DNA of 64,000 nucleotides from Flavobacterium okayamense (lineage in GTDB: Bacteria; Bacteroidota; Bacteroidia; Flavobacteriales; Flavobacteriaceae). Below, one piece after another: positions 41,939 to 52,200 of this stretch. The position numbers and the translations under genes were made by a program. Position 1 is the stretch's first letter. Each line of letters opens with the position of its first letter. The notes under the pieces were generated by a model. It saw nothing but the letters and a program-made list of their open reading frames with translations, searched no databases and was not told the DNA's origin. The DNA is taken from assembly GCF_019702945.1 (NCBI RefSeq), contig NZ_AP024749.1, positions 248,001 to 312,000 of the forward strand, read 5' to 3'.

Positions 41939-43138
41939 TTAAGCAGTTTTAAGTTTTAAACGTTTCATTCTTCTCTTAACATTAGCTTGAACTACATAAT
42001 GGTCGATAGTTGGAGCGAATACGTTCATTAATAAAATAGCCATCATAACTCCTTCTGGATAAGCAGGATTAAATACACGAATTAAAATTGAAAATAATCC
42101 AATTAAAAATCCGTAAATTAATTTACCCATATTAGTTTGTGAAGCAGAAACTGGATCAGTTGCCATAAAAACAATTCCAAAAGCAATACCACCAACTAAT
42201 AAGTGTTGCCAGTAAGGAAAGCTCATTAAACTATAGAATTTTGTCCCTTCTACGATTACTCCAGAATCAACTAATCCGTTAAAGATTAATCCCATTACTA
42301 CAGCACCTATAACAGCAGAAATCATAATTCGAGCACTTCCTATTCCTGTTAAGATTAAGAATAAACCTGCTAACAGAATTAAAAAAGTTGAAGTTTCACC
42401 AACAGAACCAGGAATAAACCCTAAGAAAGAATTCATTGCATCCCAATGCTCTGGCAGTGGTTTATTTTGAGCTAGAGCTCCTAAAATAGTTTCTCCAGAA
42501 ATAGCATCAACACCATTAGAAGCTTTTACACCATCAACAGCTCCGTGAACCCAAACTTTATCTCCAGACATCCAAGCTGCCCAGTTAAAGAATAAGAATG
42601 CACGAATTGTTAAGGCAGGATTTAGCACATTCATTCCAGTACCACCAAATAACTCTTTACCAATGATTACACCAAATGCAACTGCAACAGCTAACATCCA
42701 TAAAGGCAAATCAATAGGGACAATTAATGGTACTAACATACCTGAAACTAAATATCCTTCTTCTACTTCGTGTTTTTTAACTGTAGCGAAAATAAACTCG
42801 ATACCTAAACCAACACCGTAAGACACTATTAATAAAGGAAGAATCTTCTTTAAACCAACTAAGAAGTTATCCATTGAAAGAAAATCAATATCAGCTCCAA
42901 TAGTCTGCAAATTCATTTGGTAACCTGCATTAAACATACCGAATAATAAAACAGGTACCATTGCCATAATAACCGTGTTCATTACACGCTTTAAGTCGGC
43001 AGCGTCTCTAACATGTGAACCAGAATGTGTTGTCATGTTAGGCATGTAAAGAAAAGTATGAAGCGCGTTGAACGATTGTTCCATTTTAGTACCGCGATAC
43101 TTTTCTTTTAAATTATGTAAATTTTGTTTTAAACTCAT
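41939..43138 (-). CDS. nqrB: Na+-translocating NADH:quinone reductase subunit B
   Basis: Large membrane subunit with about ten helices; it carries covalent FMN and riboflavin and forms the Na+ path. The 399-residue protein has HTFLYMPNMTTHSGSHVRD near the start and GLLPLI-type helices. Key motifs: GGTGMNVLNPALTIRAFLFF and MATDPVSASQTNMGKLIYG. The flavinylation motif reads VDAISGETILG with Thr217, where the usual form is S-G-A-T. The Thr is kept and Ala is replaced by Glu. The gene is otherwise normal and lies in the operon between nqrA and nqrC. Confidence 0.97.
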   Translation of the reverse strand: MSLKQNLHNLKEKYRGTKMEQSFNALHTFLYMPNMTTHSGSHVRDAADLKRVMNTVIMAMVPVLLFGMFNAGYQMNLQTIGADIDFLSMDNFLVGLKKILPLLIVSYGVGLGIEFIFATVKKHEVEEGYLVSGMLVPLIVPIDLPLWMLAVAVAFGVIIGKELFGGTGMNVLNPALTIRAFLFFNWAAWMSGDKVWVHGAVDGVKASNGVDAISGETILGALAQNKPLPEHWDAMNSFLGFIPGSVGETSTFLILLAGLFLILTGIGSARIMISAVIGAVVMGLIFNGLVDSGVIVEGTKFYSLMSFPYWQHLLVGGIAFGIVFMATDPVSASQTNMGKLIYGFLIGLFSILIRVFNPAYPEGVMMAILLMNVFAPTIDHYVVQANVKRRMKRLKLKTA

Positions 43139-43167
43139 TTTTTGTGATTTTAAATTTCTTGAAGGGA

Positions 43168-44514
43168 TTAACCTACTTCTTTAATCATTAAGTCCAATCC
43201 TTGTCTCACAATTCTCTGATGATCTTGTTTTGAAACATCAACAAATTCTGTTAAAGCAAAATCTTCAGGAGCAACTTCATAAATACCTAATGCCTCCATT
43301 TGGTCAATATCTTTTACCAAAATAGCTTTTAATAATTGCATTGGATAAATATCAAGAGGACAAACTTTTTCATACTCACCAGTCAACACAAAACCTCTGT
43401 GTTCACCATTTGTATTAGTATTTAAGTCGTATTTTTTATTCGGTGTTAAAAACGAGAACAACATTGCTCTATACACACTAAATTTATTAGGTTGAGGTTT
43501 ATTCCAACCGAAGAAATCATAATCATCACCTTCTGGAATAGCTGTAACCTGATTATGATAAAAACCTAAGAAACCATCTTTAGATTTTTTATCTCCTGTT
43601 AATACATTTCCACTGATAATTCTGAAGTTACCATCTTTTATGTTATTAGCAACAACATCACTCATTTGAGCACCTGCAATAACTTTAACATACGAAGGTT
43701 TTTCAAATCCTGTCCCAGTTAAAGCAACTGTTCTTTCAAAGTTTACTTTCCCAGTAAGGAATAACTCTCCAATAATTGCAACATCTTCAATTTGTACAAC
43801 CCAAACACGCTCTCCTTTATTTAAAGGATCAATTGAAGCAATTTGAGTAGACACTAATCCAACTGGATGTTTACCACTTCCTTTGTGAATTGAAACACCA
43901 TTAACAGCAGGCATAAAATCTGCATTTGGAGCAACAGTTACATGAACTTTACCTGAAGTTAATTTTGTTAAAGCTGTAAATCCTGCTTGTAAAGCTTCTT
44001 TTTTATCTGCTAAAGTAAAATTTAAATCTCCCGCTAATGGCGCAGAGTTAATTCCTGATACAAAAATAGCTTTTGGAGTATCAGCTGCATTTGCAACAAC
44101 ATCATAAGGACGCTGTTTAATAAATGGCCAACAACCAGAAGCTAACAATTGCTCTTTTACTTCTTTTTCAGATAAATCATTTGGATTCTTTTTACTATGC
44201 TCTACAGCTGCATCCTGAGCATCGGCAGTAATTCTAATTTCTAAAATTACTCTTTTTTCACCACGAACAATTTCTTGGATAGTTCCGCTTACAGGAGAAA
44301 CAAACTTTACCGCCTCGTCATTTTTAGAATAAAAAATAACGTCTCCGGCTTTAACTGTAGCACCTTCTTTTACAACCATTTTAGGTGTAACACCATGAAA
44401 ATCGGAAGGTTTAATTGCATAGACTTTCGAGCGGGTTACTGATGCGACATTTCTGTCTGCTTCACCCTTCAACTTAAGGTCTAAACCTTTTTTAATTCGA
44501 ATGTCTTTTGACAT
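43168..44514 (-). CDS. nqrA: Na+-translocating NADH:quinone reductase subunit A
   Basis: Cytoplasmic subunit thought to take part in quinone binding. The 448-residue protein starts with the typical KGLDLKLKGEA and has a barrel-sandwich domain (GVTPKMVVKEGATVKAGDV, then FVSPVSGTIQEIVRGEKR), followed by IKQRPYDVVANAADTPKAIF and the C-terminal region with EVAPEDFALTEFVDVSKQ. It is the first gene of the six-gene operon nqrABCDEF, preceded by a strong promoter and followed by nqrB after 29 nt. Confidence 0.97.
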   Translation of the reverse strand: MSKDIRIKKGLDLKLKGEADRNVASVTRSKVYAIKPSDFHGVTPKMVVKEGATVKAGDVIFYSKNDEAVKFVSPVSGTIQEIVRGEKRVILEIRITADAQDAAVEHSKKNPNDLSEKEVKEQLLASGCWPFIKQRPYDVVANAADTPKAIFVSGINSAPLAGDLNFTLADKKEALQAGFTALTKLTSGKVHVTVAPNADFMPAVNGVSIHKGSGKHPVGLVSTQIASIDPLNKGERVWVVQIEDVAIIGELFLTGKVNFERTVALTGTGFEKPSYVKVIAGAQMSDVVANNIKDGNFRIISGNVLTGDKKSKDGFLGFYHNQVTAIPEGDDYDFFGWNKPQPNKFSVYRAMLFSFLTPNKKYDLNTNTNGEHRGFVLTGEYEKVCPLDIYPMQLLKAILVKDIDQMEALGIYEVAPEDFALTEFVDVSKQDHQRIVRQGLDLMIKEVG

Positions 44515-44553
44515 GTTATTGAAGATATGGTTAGTACTAAATTTTTAAACATG

Positions 44554-44586
44554 CAAATGTAAATAAATAGCTAATTGGTAACCAAA
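44554..44586 (-). promoter_or_regulatory. Promoter of the nqr operon (TTTG-N21-TACATTTG)
   Basis: On the minus strand TTTG (44583-44586) is followed after 21 nt by TACATTTG (44554-44561), a full match to the Bacteroidota consensus. The nqrA ATG follows 39 nt later. Confidence 0.75.
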
Positions 44587-44655
44587 AATATAGCTATGTA
44601 ATTTCTTTATTTATAATAATTCTAAATTAATTTTCAAGCCAAGATTTGTACAATC

Positions 44656-44689
44656 TTTGTTAATGTAAAAAGTATAATTAGTATTTTTA
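44656..44689 (+). promoter_or_regulatory. Candidate promoter of the T9SS plug gene
   Basis: TTTG (44656-44659) and TATTTTTA (44682-44689) are 22 nt apart; the -7 box differs from TAnnTTTG in the last base. The ATG is at 44709. Confidence 0.4.
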
Positions 44690-44708
44690 CGTTTTATTCT
44701 TACAAAAG

Positions 44709-45959
44709 ATGATCAAAAAACTTACAACTATCTTATTATCAATAGTTTTTAATTTTACTTTTGCTCAAATCGAGAAAGAAGTAGTTCCGCCATTTAATAT
44801 AAAAACAGTCTCTTTTACACAAAATGGTAACAATGTAATTCCTTTTTTTAGATTGGGCGAACAATTTCAAATTGAATTTGATGATCTATATGGAAATGAA
44901 GCTGATTATTACTATACTATAACACAATGCAACTACGATTGGACACCTTCTATTTTAGCTAAACAAGAATATTTAAATGGTATAGACAATCAAAGAATAA
45001 TGAACTACCTCAATTCTTACAACACCCTTCAACAGTACTCACATTACATTCAAGAATTTCCTAATCGTTTCAATTCAATTACAAAAAGTGGTAACTATAT
45101 TATTAAAGTTTTTAATGATGAACAAGAATTAGTTTTCTCTAGAAAATTTATAATTTATGAAGATCAAATTGGGGTTCAACTATCCATTAGGCGCTCAAGA
45201 AGCTTTGATACTTTAAATGAAAAACAAAATATTGAATTAGCTATAAATTATGGCGAATCATATTTACAAAACCCTAAAGAGAATGTAAAAATTAGTATTT
45301 TTCAAAATGGAAATTTCAAAACAACCATTCAGAATATAAAACCTCAATACACTATTGGAACTGAATTAATTTACCGTTACAATAATGAAACTCAATTTTG
45401 GGCAGGTAATGAATTTTACACATTCGACTCTTCAAATATTAGAATCACTAACAATAGCGTTGCCATGGTAACAGCTGGTGATATATATAATTCACATCTT
45501 TACACAAATTATTCAAGAAAAAATAAAGTTTACACTTACTTCCCAGATTTTAATGGAAACTTCATTATACGCAATATTGGTGCAGTAGAAAATGAAGATA
45601 TTGAATCCGATTATACATGGGTGTATTTTACACTAGACGCGCCGGATTTTTTTTCCAATGAAAACATATACATCAATGGTATGTTCAACAATTATTCTAT
45701 TTCTGAGGAAAATAAAATGAATTACAACAAAGAAAAAGGAGTTTACGAAAAAGCTATACTACTCAAACAAGGCTATGTAAATTATCAGTATGTAATTGCA
45801 AATACAAATGGAAAAATTGATTACAAAAACGCAATTGATGGAAATTTCTATTTAACAGAAAATCAATATGATGTAATCGTTTACTATAGAGCGAACAACG
45901 AACGTTACGATAGGGTTATTGGTAAAGCTAGAAACAATAGCGAAACTATTAGAAATTAA
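44709..45959 (+). CDS. Type IX secretion system plug protein (DUF5103)
   Basis: The 416-residue protein has a signal peptide (TTILLSIVFNFTFAQ, about 5-20). The mature part carries the segments I recognise as DUF5103: VVPPFNIKTVSFTQNG, FEIEFDDLYGNEADYYYTI (in pieces), CNYDWTPSILAKQEYLNG, and NAEDIESDYTWVYFTLD later on. In Flavobacterium johnsoniae a protein of this family plugs the SprA translocon in the absence of PorV. It should therefore act at the periplasmic face of the outer membrane. It is followed, with a one-base overlap, by a DUF3667 gene and then apaG. Confidence 0.85.
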   Translation: MIKKLTTILLSIVFNFTFAQIEKEVVPPFNIKTVSFTQNGNNVIPFFRLGEQFQIEFDDLYGNEADYYYTITQCNYDWTPSILAKQEYLNGIDNQRIMNYLNSYNTLQQYSHYIQEFPNRFNSITKSGNYIIKVFNDEQELVFSRKFIIYEDQIGVQLSIRRSRSFDTLNEKQNIELAINYGESYLQNPKENVKISIFQNGNFKTTIQNIKPQYTIGTELIYRYNNETQFWAGNEFYTFDSSNIRITNNSVAMVTAGDIYNSHLYTNYSRKNKVYTYFPDFNGNFIIRNIGAVENEDIESDYTWVYFTLDAPDFFSNENIYINGMFNNYSISEENKMNYNKEKGVYEKAILLKQGYVNYQYVIANTNGKIDYKNAIDGNFYLTENQYDVIVYYRANNERYDRVIGKARNNSETIRN

Positions 45960-46942
45960 TGAGTAGAAAAGAGGCTAAATACAGAGGCACTAAATGCCTA
46001 AATTGCAATACCCCATTAGACATAAGTGAACGATATTGTCATTATTGCGGTCAATTGAATTCTACGAAAAGAATTACACTTTCTGATTTTATAGAAGAAT
46101 TTTTCTCCAATTTTTACGCTTATGATTCAAAGATTAGAAATACTTTTTCTTATTTATTCACAAAACCAGCCTTTGTAGCACATCAAATTATAAATGGGAA
46201 AAGACAAACGTTTGCCAATCCTTTTAGACTTTTTTTAAGTATATCAATTATTTATTTTTTATTTTCAAGTTTTTTTAACCCTGAAGAAAGCTCAATTTTT
46301 AAAACCAAACAAATTGAAAACAACGACTCCATAAAAAGAGAAACTAATTTCACATACTACAGTTCAAAAGAAATTAAAAATTCAAGTTATTTTATAAAAA
46401 AAATCAAAACACTTGATAATTACTATTCTGCTATTGAGGAAAATGAGGAAATTGATTTTAATAATGCTAATAAAAAATTAGGCCTAACAAACTCCAGTGA
46501 CAACCATTATTTATACACAAGAGCTGAATTAACAAAAGACTTTGTAAAAAACGGACTACAAAGTAAAATAATGAAAGCTTATAATGAAAAAAGGCCCTTT
46601 ATAATCTTTCTCTTACTACCCTTCATAACTATTGCTTTTTTAATTTCATTTAGAAACAAAACTTATAATTACACTGATCATTTAGTATTTGTTTACACAG
46701 TAGCCACTGTACTTTTTATTAAATACTTTTTTGATTTATTGTTTTTACATATAGTAGGTTTCCCAATAGAATCTATTACAGCTATACTATTTATTCTGTA
46801 CATCTACAGATCTTTAAGAAAATTTTACAACTATAGTAGATGGAAAACAATATTAAAATTCGTACTTTTGACATTCACGTCAACAATAATTGGAATTCCA
46901 ATATTACTATTGACATTTATATTTGTATTTTTAATTACCTAA
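45959..46942 (+). CDS. DUF3667 membrane protein with N-terminal zinc ribbon
   Basis: Second DUF3667 protein of the window, 327 residues. A four-cysteine ribbon (Cys13, Cys16, Cys27, Cys30) leads into the family motif (about 40-85: FIEEFFSNFYAYDSKIRNTF, then FVAHQIINGKRQTFANPFRL). About five membrane helices follow (near 87-105, 212-232, 240-262, 268-285, 300-325), with a polar loop of about 100 residues between the first and second. The loop makes it longer than the copy at 34095. Function unknown. It sits between the T9SS plug gene (1-nt overlap) and apaG (3-nt gap). Confidence 0.85.
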   Translation: MSRKEAKYRGTKCLNCNTPLDISERYCHYCGQLNSTKRITLSDFIEEFFSNFYAYDSKIRNTFSYLFTKPAFVAHQIINGKRQTFANPFRLFLSISIIYFLFSSFFNPEESSIFKTKQIENNDSIKRETNFTYYSSKEIKNSSYFIKKIKTLDNYYSAIEENEEIDFNNANKKLGLTNSSDNHYLYTRAELTKDFVKNGLQSKIMKAYNEKRPFIIFLLLPFITIAFLISFRNKTYNYTDHLVFVYTVATVLFIKYFFDLLFLHIVGFPIESITAILFILYIYRSLRKFYNYSRWKTILKFVLLTFTSTIIGIPILLLTFIFVFLIT

Positions 46943-46945
46943 AAG

Positions 46946-47332
46946 ATGGTAACACAAATAACCAAAGGCATAAAAATTTCCGTATTGACTGGTTTTGAAG
47001 GAACATATTTCAAAAACCACAAAATTCATTTTGCTTTTAGTTATGAAGTAACAATCGAAAATCAAAGTAAAGATTCTGTACAGCTTAAGTCCAGACATTG
47101 GGAAATATACGACGCATTAAACAATAAAGAAATTGTAGATGGTGAAGGTGTGGTAGGAAAAAAACCTGTTCTTAAACCTGGTGAAAAACATACTTACACA
47201 TCTGGATGTTTATTATCCTCTCCTATTGGAGCAATGAAAGGTTTTTATGAAATGGTAAATTTTACAAGTACTAAAAACTTTCAAGTTATTATCCCAACTT
47301 TCAAATTAAGCGCTCCTTTTGCTCTTAACTAG
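46946..47332 (+). CDS. apaG: ApaG-domain protein
   Basis: The 128-residue protein is a single ApaG beta-sandwich. Typical segments: VTQITKGIKISVLTGFEG, HFAFSYEVTIENQS, VQLKSRHWEIYDALN, and the signature GEGVVGKKPVLKPGEKHTYT plus GCLLSSPIGAMKGFYEM. ApaG has been linked to cobalt and magnesium resistance in Salmonella, but its biochemical role is not defined. It ends a three-gene unit with the plug protein and DUF3667 protein. Confidence 0.95.
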   Translation: MVTQITKGIKISVLTGFEGTYFKNHKIHFAFSYEVTIENQSKDSVQLKSRHWEIYDALNNKEIVDGEGVVGKKPVLKPGEKHTYTSGCLLSSPIGAMKGFYEMVNFTSTKNFQVIIPTFKLSAPFALN

Positions 47333-47390
47333 TTTTCTTATATAAATTTAGTCAAATACTTTTATTACTGAAAAAACTATATTTTTTTAG

Positions 47391-47398
47391 TAAATTTG
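47391..47398 (+). promoter_or_regulatory. Promoter -7 element (TAAATTTG) for pruA
   Basis: TAAATTTG fits TAnnTTTG, 36 nt before the pruA ATG. The -33 position lacks a TTG. Confidence 0.45.
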
Positions 47399-47434
47399 TG
47401 CATCAAAATTTTATAATTCTTAATTTACAATATT

Positions 47435-49060
47435 ATGTCTAAAGGATTTTTTAATGTTCCTAAAGCAATAAACGAACCTGTAAAATCGTATGCACCCGGA
47501 ACTCCTGAAAGAGAACAAGTTTTAGCAGCTTACCGTAAAATGTGGAACGAACAAATTGATGTTCCTTTATACATAGGTAGTGAAGAAATTAGAACTGGCA
47601 ATACGCAAAACATGTCAGCCCCACATGATCACCAACATATAGTAGGAAAATATCATTTAGCTGAAAAATCTCATGTAGAAAAAGCAATTGCGACTGCATT
47701 AGAAGCCAGAAAAAGATGGTCTAAAATGTCTTGGGAAAATCGCGCTGCAATTTTCTTAAAAGCCGCAGAATTAATTGCAGGCCCATACCGCGCTAAAATT
47801 AACGCTGCAACTATGATTGCGCAATCAAAAACAATTCACCAAGCTGAAATTGATGCCGCTTGTGAATTAATTGACTTTTTACGTTTCAACGTTGAATATA
47901 TGTCTCAAATTTATCAAGACCAACCAATTTCTGATTCTTCAGTTTGGAATAGACTTGAGCATAGACCATTAGAAGGATTTGTTTATGCAATTACTCCTTT
48001 TAACTTTACTGCTATTGCTGCCAACTTGCCTTCAAGCGCTGCGATGATGGGTAATGTTGTAGTTTGGAAACCAAGTGATAGCCAAATTTTTTCTGCAAAA
48101 GTAATTGTAGATATTTTTAAAGAAGCTGGTTTACCTGATGGAGTTATCAATGTTATTTATGGTGATCCAGTAATGGTTACCGATACATTATTAGCTAGTC
48201 CAGATTTTGCAGGTTTACATTTCACTGGTTCAACTCATGTATTCAAAGATTTATGGGCAAAAATTGGAACTAACATTCACAATTATAAAACATACCCAAG
48301 AATTGTAGGAGAAACTGGCGGAAAAGATTTCATCTTAGCACACCCATCTGCTAATGTTAAGCAAGTTGCAACAGGAATTGTTCGTGGAGCTTTTGAATTC
48401 CAAGGACAAAAATGTAGTGCTGCTTCGCGTGTTTATATTCCAAGTAGTTTATGGCCTGCAGTTAAAGCTCAATTAGAAACTGATGTTAATTCTATGAAAA
48501 TGGGATCACCAGAGGATATGTCCAATTTCTTCACAGCAGTAATTCATGAGGGTTCATTTAATAAATTAGCTTCTTATATTGATCAAGCGAAGCAAGATAC
48601 TGATGCCGAAATCATTTTAGGTGGTGGATATGACAAATCTAAAGGATGGTTTATAGAACCAACAGTTATTGTAACCACAAATCCTAAATATAAAACAATG
48701 GAAACCGAATTATTCGGTCCAGTTGTAACAATATATGTATATGAAGATTCTAAATGGACAGAAACTTTAGAATTAATCGATACAACTTCTGAATATGCAT
48801 TAACAGGAGCTGTATTTAGCACATGTAGATACGCAATAGAGGAAGCTACAATTGCTTTAGAAAATAGTGCAGGTAATTTCTATGTAAATGACAAACCAAC
48901 AGGTGCAGTTGTAGGAAACCAACCATTCGGTGGAGCAAGAGCTTCTGGAACTAACGATAAAGCTGGTTCAATGTTAAATTTATTACGTTGGGTTTCACCA
49001 AGAACAATAAAAGAAACATTTGTAACTCCAGAAGATTATCGTTATCCATTCTTAGGATAA
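47435..49060 (+). CDS. pruA: L-glutamate gamma-semialdehyde dehydrogenase (P5C dehydrogenase)
   Basis: Oxidises glutamate semialdehyde, formed from pyrroline-5-carboxylate, to glutamate in proline breakdown. The 541-residue length fits the stand-alone (eukaryote-like) type. Active-site Cys327 is in QGQKCSAASRVY and the general base Glu293 in VGETGGKDF. The NAD site region reads YAITPFNFTAIAANLPSSAA, and PFGGARASGTNDKAG is the usual C-terminal motif. No proline dehydrogenase gene is in the window. A terminator follows. Confidence 0.96.
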   Translation: MSKGFFNVPKAINEPVKSYAPGTPEREQVLAAYRKMWNEQIDVPLYIGSEEIRTGNTQNMSAPHDHQHIVGKYHLAEKSHVEKAIATALEARKRWSKMSWENRAAIFLKAAELIAGPYRAKINAATMIAQSKTIHQAEIDAACELIDFLRFNVEYMSQIYQDQPISDSSVWNRLEHRPLEGFVYAITPFNFTAIAANLPSSAAMMGNVVVWKPSDSQIFSAKVIVDIFKEAGLPDGVINVIYGDPVMVTDTLLASPDFAGLHFTGSTHVFKDLWAKIGTNIHNYKTYPRIVGETGGKDFILAHPSANVKQVATGIVRGAFEFQGQKCSAASRVYIPSSLWPAVKAQLETDVNSMKMGSPEDMSNFFTAVIHEGSFNKLASYIDQAKQDTDAEIILGGGYDKSKGWFIEPTVIVTTNPKYKTMETELFGPVVTIYVYEDSKWTETLELIDTTSEYALTGAVFSTCRYAIEEATIALENSAGNFYVNDKPTGAVVGNQPFGGARASGTNDKAGSMLNLLRWVSPRTIKETFVTPEDYRYPFLG

Positions 49061-49069
49061 TTTAAACAT

Positions 49070-49098
49070 AAAAAAAGGTGCAAATTGCACCTTTTTTT
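49070..49098 (+). terminator. Rho-independent terminator after pruA
   Basis: GGTGCA/TGCACC stem (49077-49082 and 49086-49091) with flanking A- and T-runs, 10 nt past the pruA stop. Confidence 0.88.
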
Positions 49099-49207
49099 AT
49101 TTAATGTCTTTGTTATTTAATGTTATATTTATAACATTTTACAGTTATTTTATAATATTTTTACATTTTAATAACACCATAGATTTTTTTCTGTAAATTG
49201 GAATTAC

Positions 49208-49233
49208 AATATACTATGCATGCATAGTATATT
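49208..49233. promoter_or_regulatory. Perfect 26-bp palindrome before the secreted hydrolase gene
   Basis: The left arm AATATACTATGCA (49208-49220) and the right arm TGCATAGTATATT (49221-49233) are exact reverse complements with no spacer. The palindrome ends 20 nt before the ATG at 49253 and follows a -7-like TAAATTG (49194-49200), so it would cover the transcription start. It may be a dimeric-regulator site or a 5'-end RNA hairpin. Confidence 0.75.
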
Positions 49234-49252
49234 AATAATCAATTTATTAACT

Positions 49253-52200
49253 ATGAAAAAAATTACGCTACTTTTAATCCTATTTTTAGGATTAAACACT
49301 TTTAACGCTCAAGAATCAAATAGTTCAAGTCATAGGTTTGAATTATTAAAACAAAAATCTTCTACTAAAATTCTTTATGATAGAGTTGCACAAATCGCAG
49401 AACTTACTAAAGAAAAAAATGTGGCCTTCCCTTCAATTTATTACAAACAAGCTTTTCATGAAATTCAACGATCTGATTATTTAAATAGATTACCTAATTT
49501 AGATTATCTAGAAGATGAAACTGAAAAAGGTTTTGCTAATAATTTAATTCCAATCTCTGTTTTAATTGCTGATTTTGAAGTGTTAAAAAATGAAGTTAAA
49601 TCTCAGAATTTAATTCAATTAAATTCGAATAATCAATATGAAGCTATTGATCCAAATTTCGAATATTTCACGACACATTCTATTGGTCTAGTTTCGCCTT
49701 TAATTAAACAATTAAAAGGTAAAAATATTGAGTTTATAGTAAAAAATGAATTAGTTTTTAATACTACTTCAATTGCAATTGATAAGATTGAAGCAAACTT
49801 TAACAATCAAGGTTTTAAAAGAGTAAATGTTGATGAAAAGTTTACAATTGATTTTAACACAATTGGAGAAAAGGAAATTATATTTAAAACAACATTAAAA
49901 AATGGAAAAGTATTTACAAATAAAGTATCAATTGAAATAAAAGAAAAAGCGCAAACAATAGATTACTCCGCAAATATTTCTCATAAAGCTCCTTCAACAG
50001 TTGGACCTTTAACAAGTATAACTTCAAGTCTAACTTATCAAGGTTATAATGAAGTTTCTGCACATGCCGGACAAGGAGAATTTCAAATTTATTATGATAA
50101 TGAAGCAGGTTTATTAGATAAAATAATTTTGGTATGTGATGGCTTTGACCCAGCCGATGGTAGAGATGTTAATTCAATTTATGGATTATTAAATTATGGA
50201 AATCCTCTCCAAAATTTGGGAGAAAATGTACGTGATTTAGGATACGATGTAGTTGTATTAAACTTTCCACAATATACAAGACCTGATGGAATAACAAATA
50301 TTGATGGTGGAGTTGATTACATCCAACGTAATGCAAGAGTAATGATAGAACTAATAAACTATCTAAATGCAAATAAAGTTGGCAATCAAGAATTAGTTAT
50401 TATTGGTCCAAGTATGGGTGGTTTAATTTCAAGATATGCTTTGCGTTTTATGGAAATGAACGGTATGGATCATAAAACTAGATTATGGCTATCGTTTGAT
50501 TCACCTCATCTAGGCGCAAATGTTCCTATTGGTATGCAGCATATGTTTAATTACATAGCATATGATAGTGATATTTCAGATTTAACGGTTCGTGCTATCG
50601 TAGAATCAATGTTAAAAAGTCCAGCAGCTAGACAAATGTTAATAGACCATATGGAAGGGCATTTAGTTTCAACAGCATTTGACGAAACAGATTTTATTCA
50701 ATCACCTACTACAGCTTTATTACCTATTGGTCATCCGACACATAGAAATGTATTTCAAACTGAATTAAACACTATGGGATTCCCTCAAAATTGTAGAAAA
50801 ATTGCCATTTCAAATGGCGCTGGAAACGGCACAATGACTGGAACGCCCGGAATGTCAATCCTTTCTGGCTTAGACGTTCCTGATAGTTCAGGTTTTACCA
50901 GAGCTTTGTTAGATTTAAATTTTGCACCAAATACAAACACAAACATTAGAGTAAGTAGAATACGCAAACAAGCTTGGACATTCTTTTGGCTAACAATTGG
51001 AACAGGACAAACAAATGCAATGTCTCCCACAACATCTGCAGGTTTAGACTCGGCACCAGGCGGTTTATTTAATTTAGAAAGTCTTGCTGCTGATTCAGGA
51101 GGTAATCCAACATTAGATAGATTTTTAAATGCAATGGCCTTAAAAGTTTTTAGCTTCATTCCTGCTAGAAGTTCTGTTGGAGTTACAAGCACAAATAACT
51201 GGTATGCAAACTTAAATTCTAGTAGCGGAAGCCCTTTTGATGCTTTCTTTATTCCAACAGTTAATGAAGACCACGTAACATTAACCGATAATAACGTTGC
51301 ATTTGCAATGGACGAAATTGTAAATAATATTCAATTAAAATGCCAAACAATAACAAATTGGGATGGAAGTTCTTGGAGCAATGGATTACCAGCAAAAGAC
51401 AAACAAGTTACATTTACAGGAAATTATACTTCATCTTCAGATATTGAAGCGTGCTCAATTTCGATTTCTGGTAGCGCAATAGTTTCTTTTCAATCAGGTC
51501 ATGATTTAACTGTTCGAGGCGGAATAAATGTTGGTACAACTGCGCAATTAATTATGCAAGACAACGCTAATATTTATCAAATTGAAGAGATTACAAATTC
51601 AGGAAATGTTAATGTTAACAAAAACGTTTCTACTAAACGCTTAGATTATATTGGTTGGTCTTCACCTGTAGCTAATCAAAATTTAAAAGCATTTTCACCC
51701 AACACCTTAGATAATCGCTTTTATGAATATATACCAACAGGAACTACTACCCCAACAGCTTATAACAGTGTTAACCCTAATACAAACACATTTAATCAAG
51801 CTAAAGGTTATTTAATTAGAGCATCAAATAGTTATCCTTCAACATTAACTAGTTGGAATGGAAGTTTCACGGGGACTCCATTTAATGGGAGAATTAATCC
51901 AAACACAATATACGGTGGCATTGGTTTAGGTTATAATCTTGTTGGAAACCCATACCCTTCTCCTTTAAACATTCAAGAACTAATTGAAGGAAACGTAAAT
52001 ACTTTCGATGGAACATTATATTTTTGGACCAACACAAACTCACCTGTAGGCGGAGTCTACACTCTTAATAATTTTGCTACTCGAAACTTAACAGGTGGAA
52101 CTGCAGCCGTAAATGGAAGTTTGATTCCAGATGAATATGTTCAAACCGGGCAAGGTTTTTATGTAAATTCTCTTGTAACTGGACCAATGTACTTTACGAA

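Noticed and set aside
44515..44708. Riboswitch (for example FMN) in the nqr leader
   Set aside because: The leader from the predicted start to the nqrA ATG is only about 30 nt, too short for a known riboswitch.
49220..49252. Upstream ATG at 49220 for the secreted hydrolase
   Set aside because: It lies inside the 26-bp palindrome and would place 11 residues before an already complete signal peptide.
50785..51192. 135-codon frame opposite the secreted hydrolase gene
   Set aside because: Antisense shadow with no signals.
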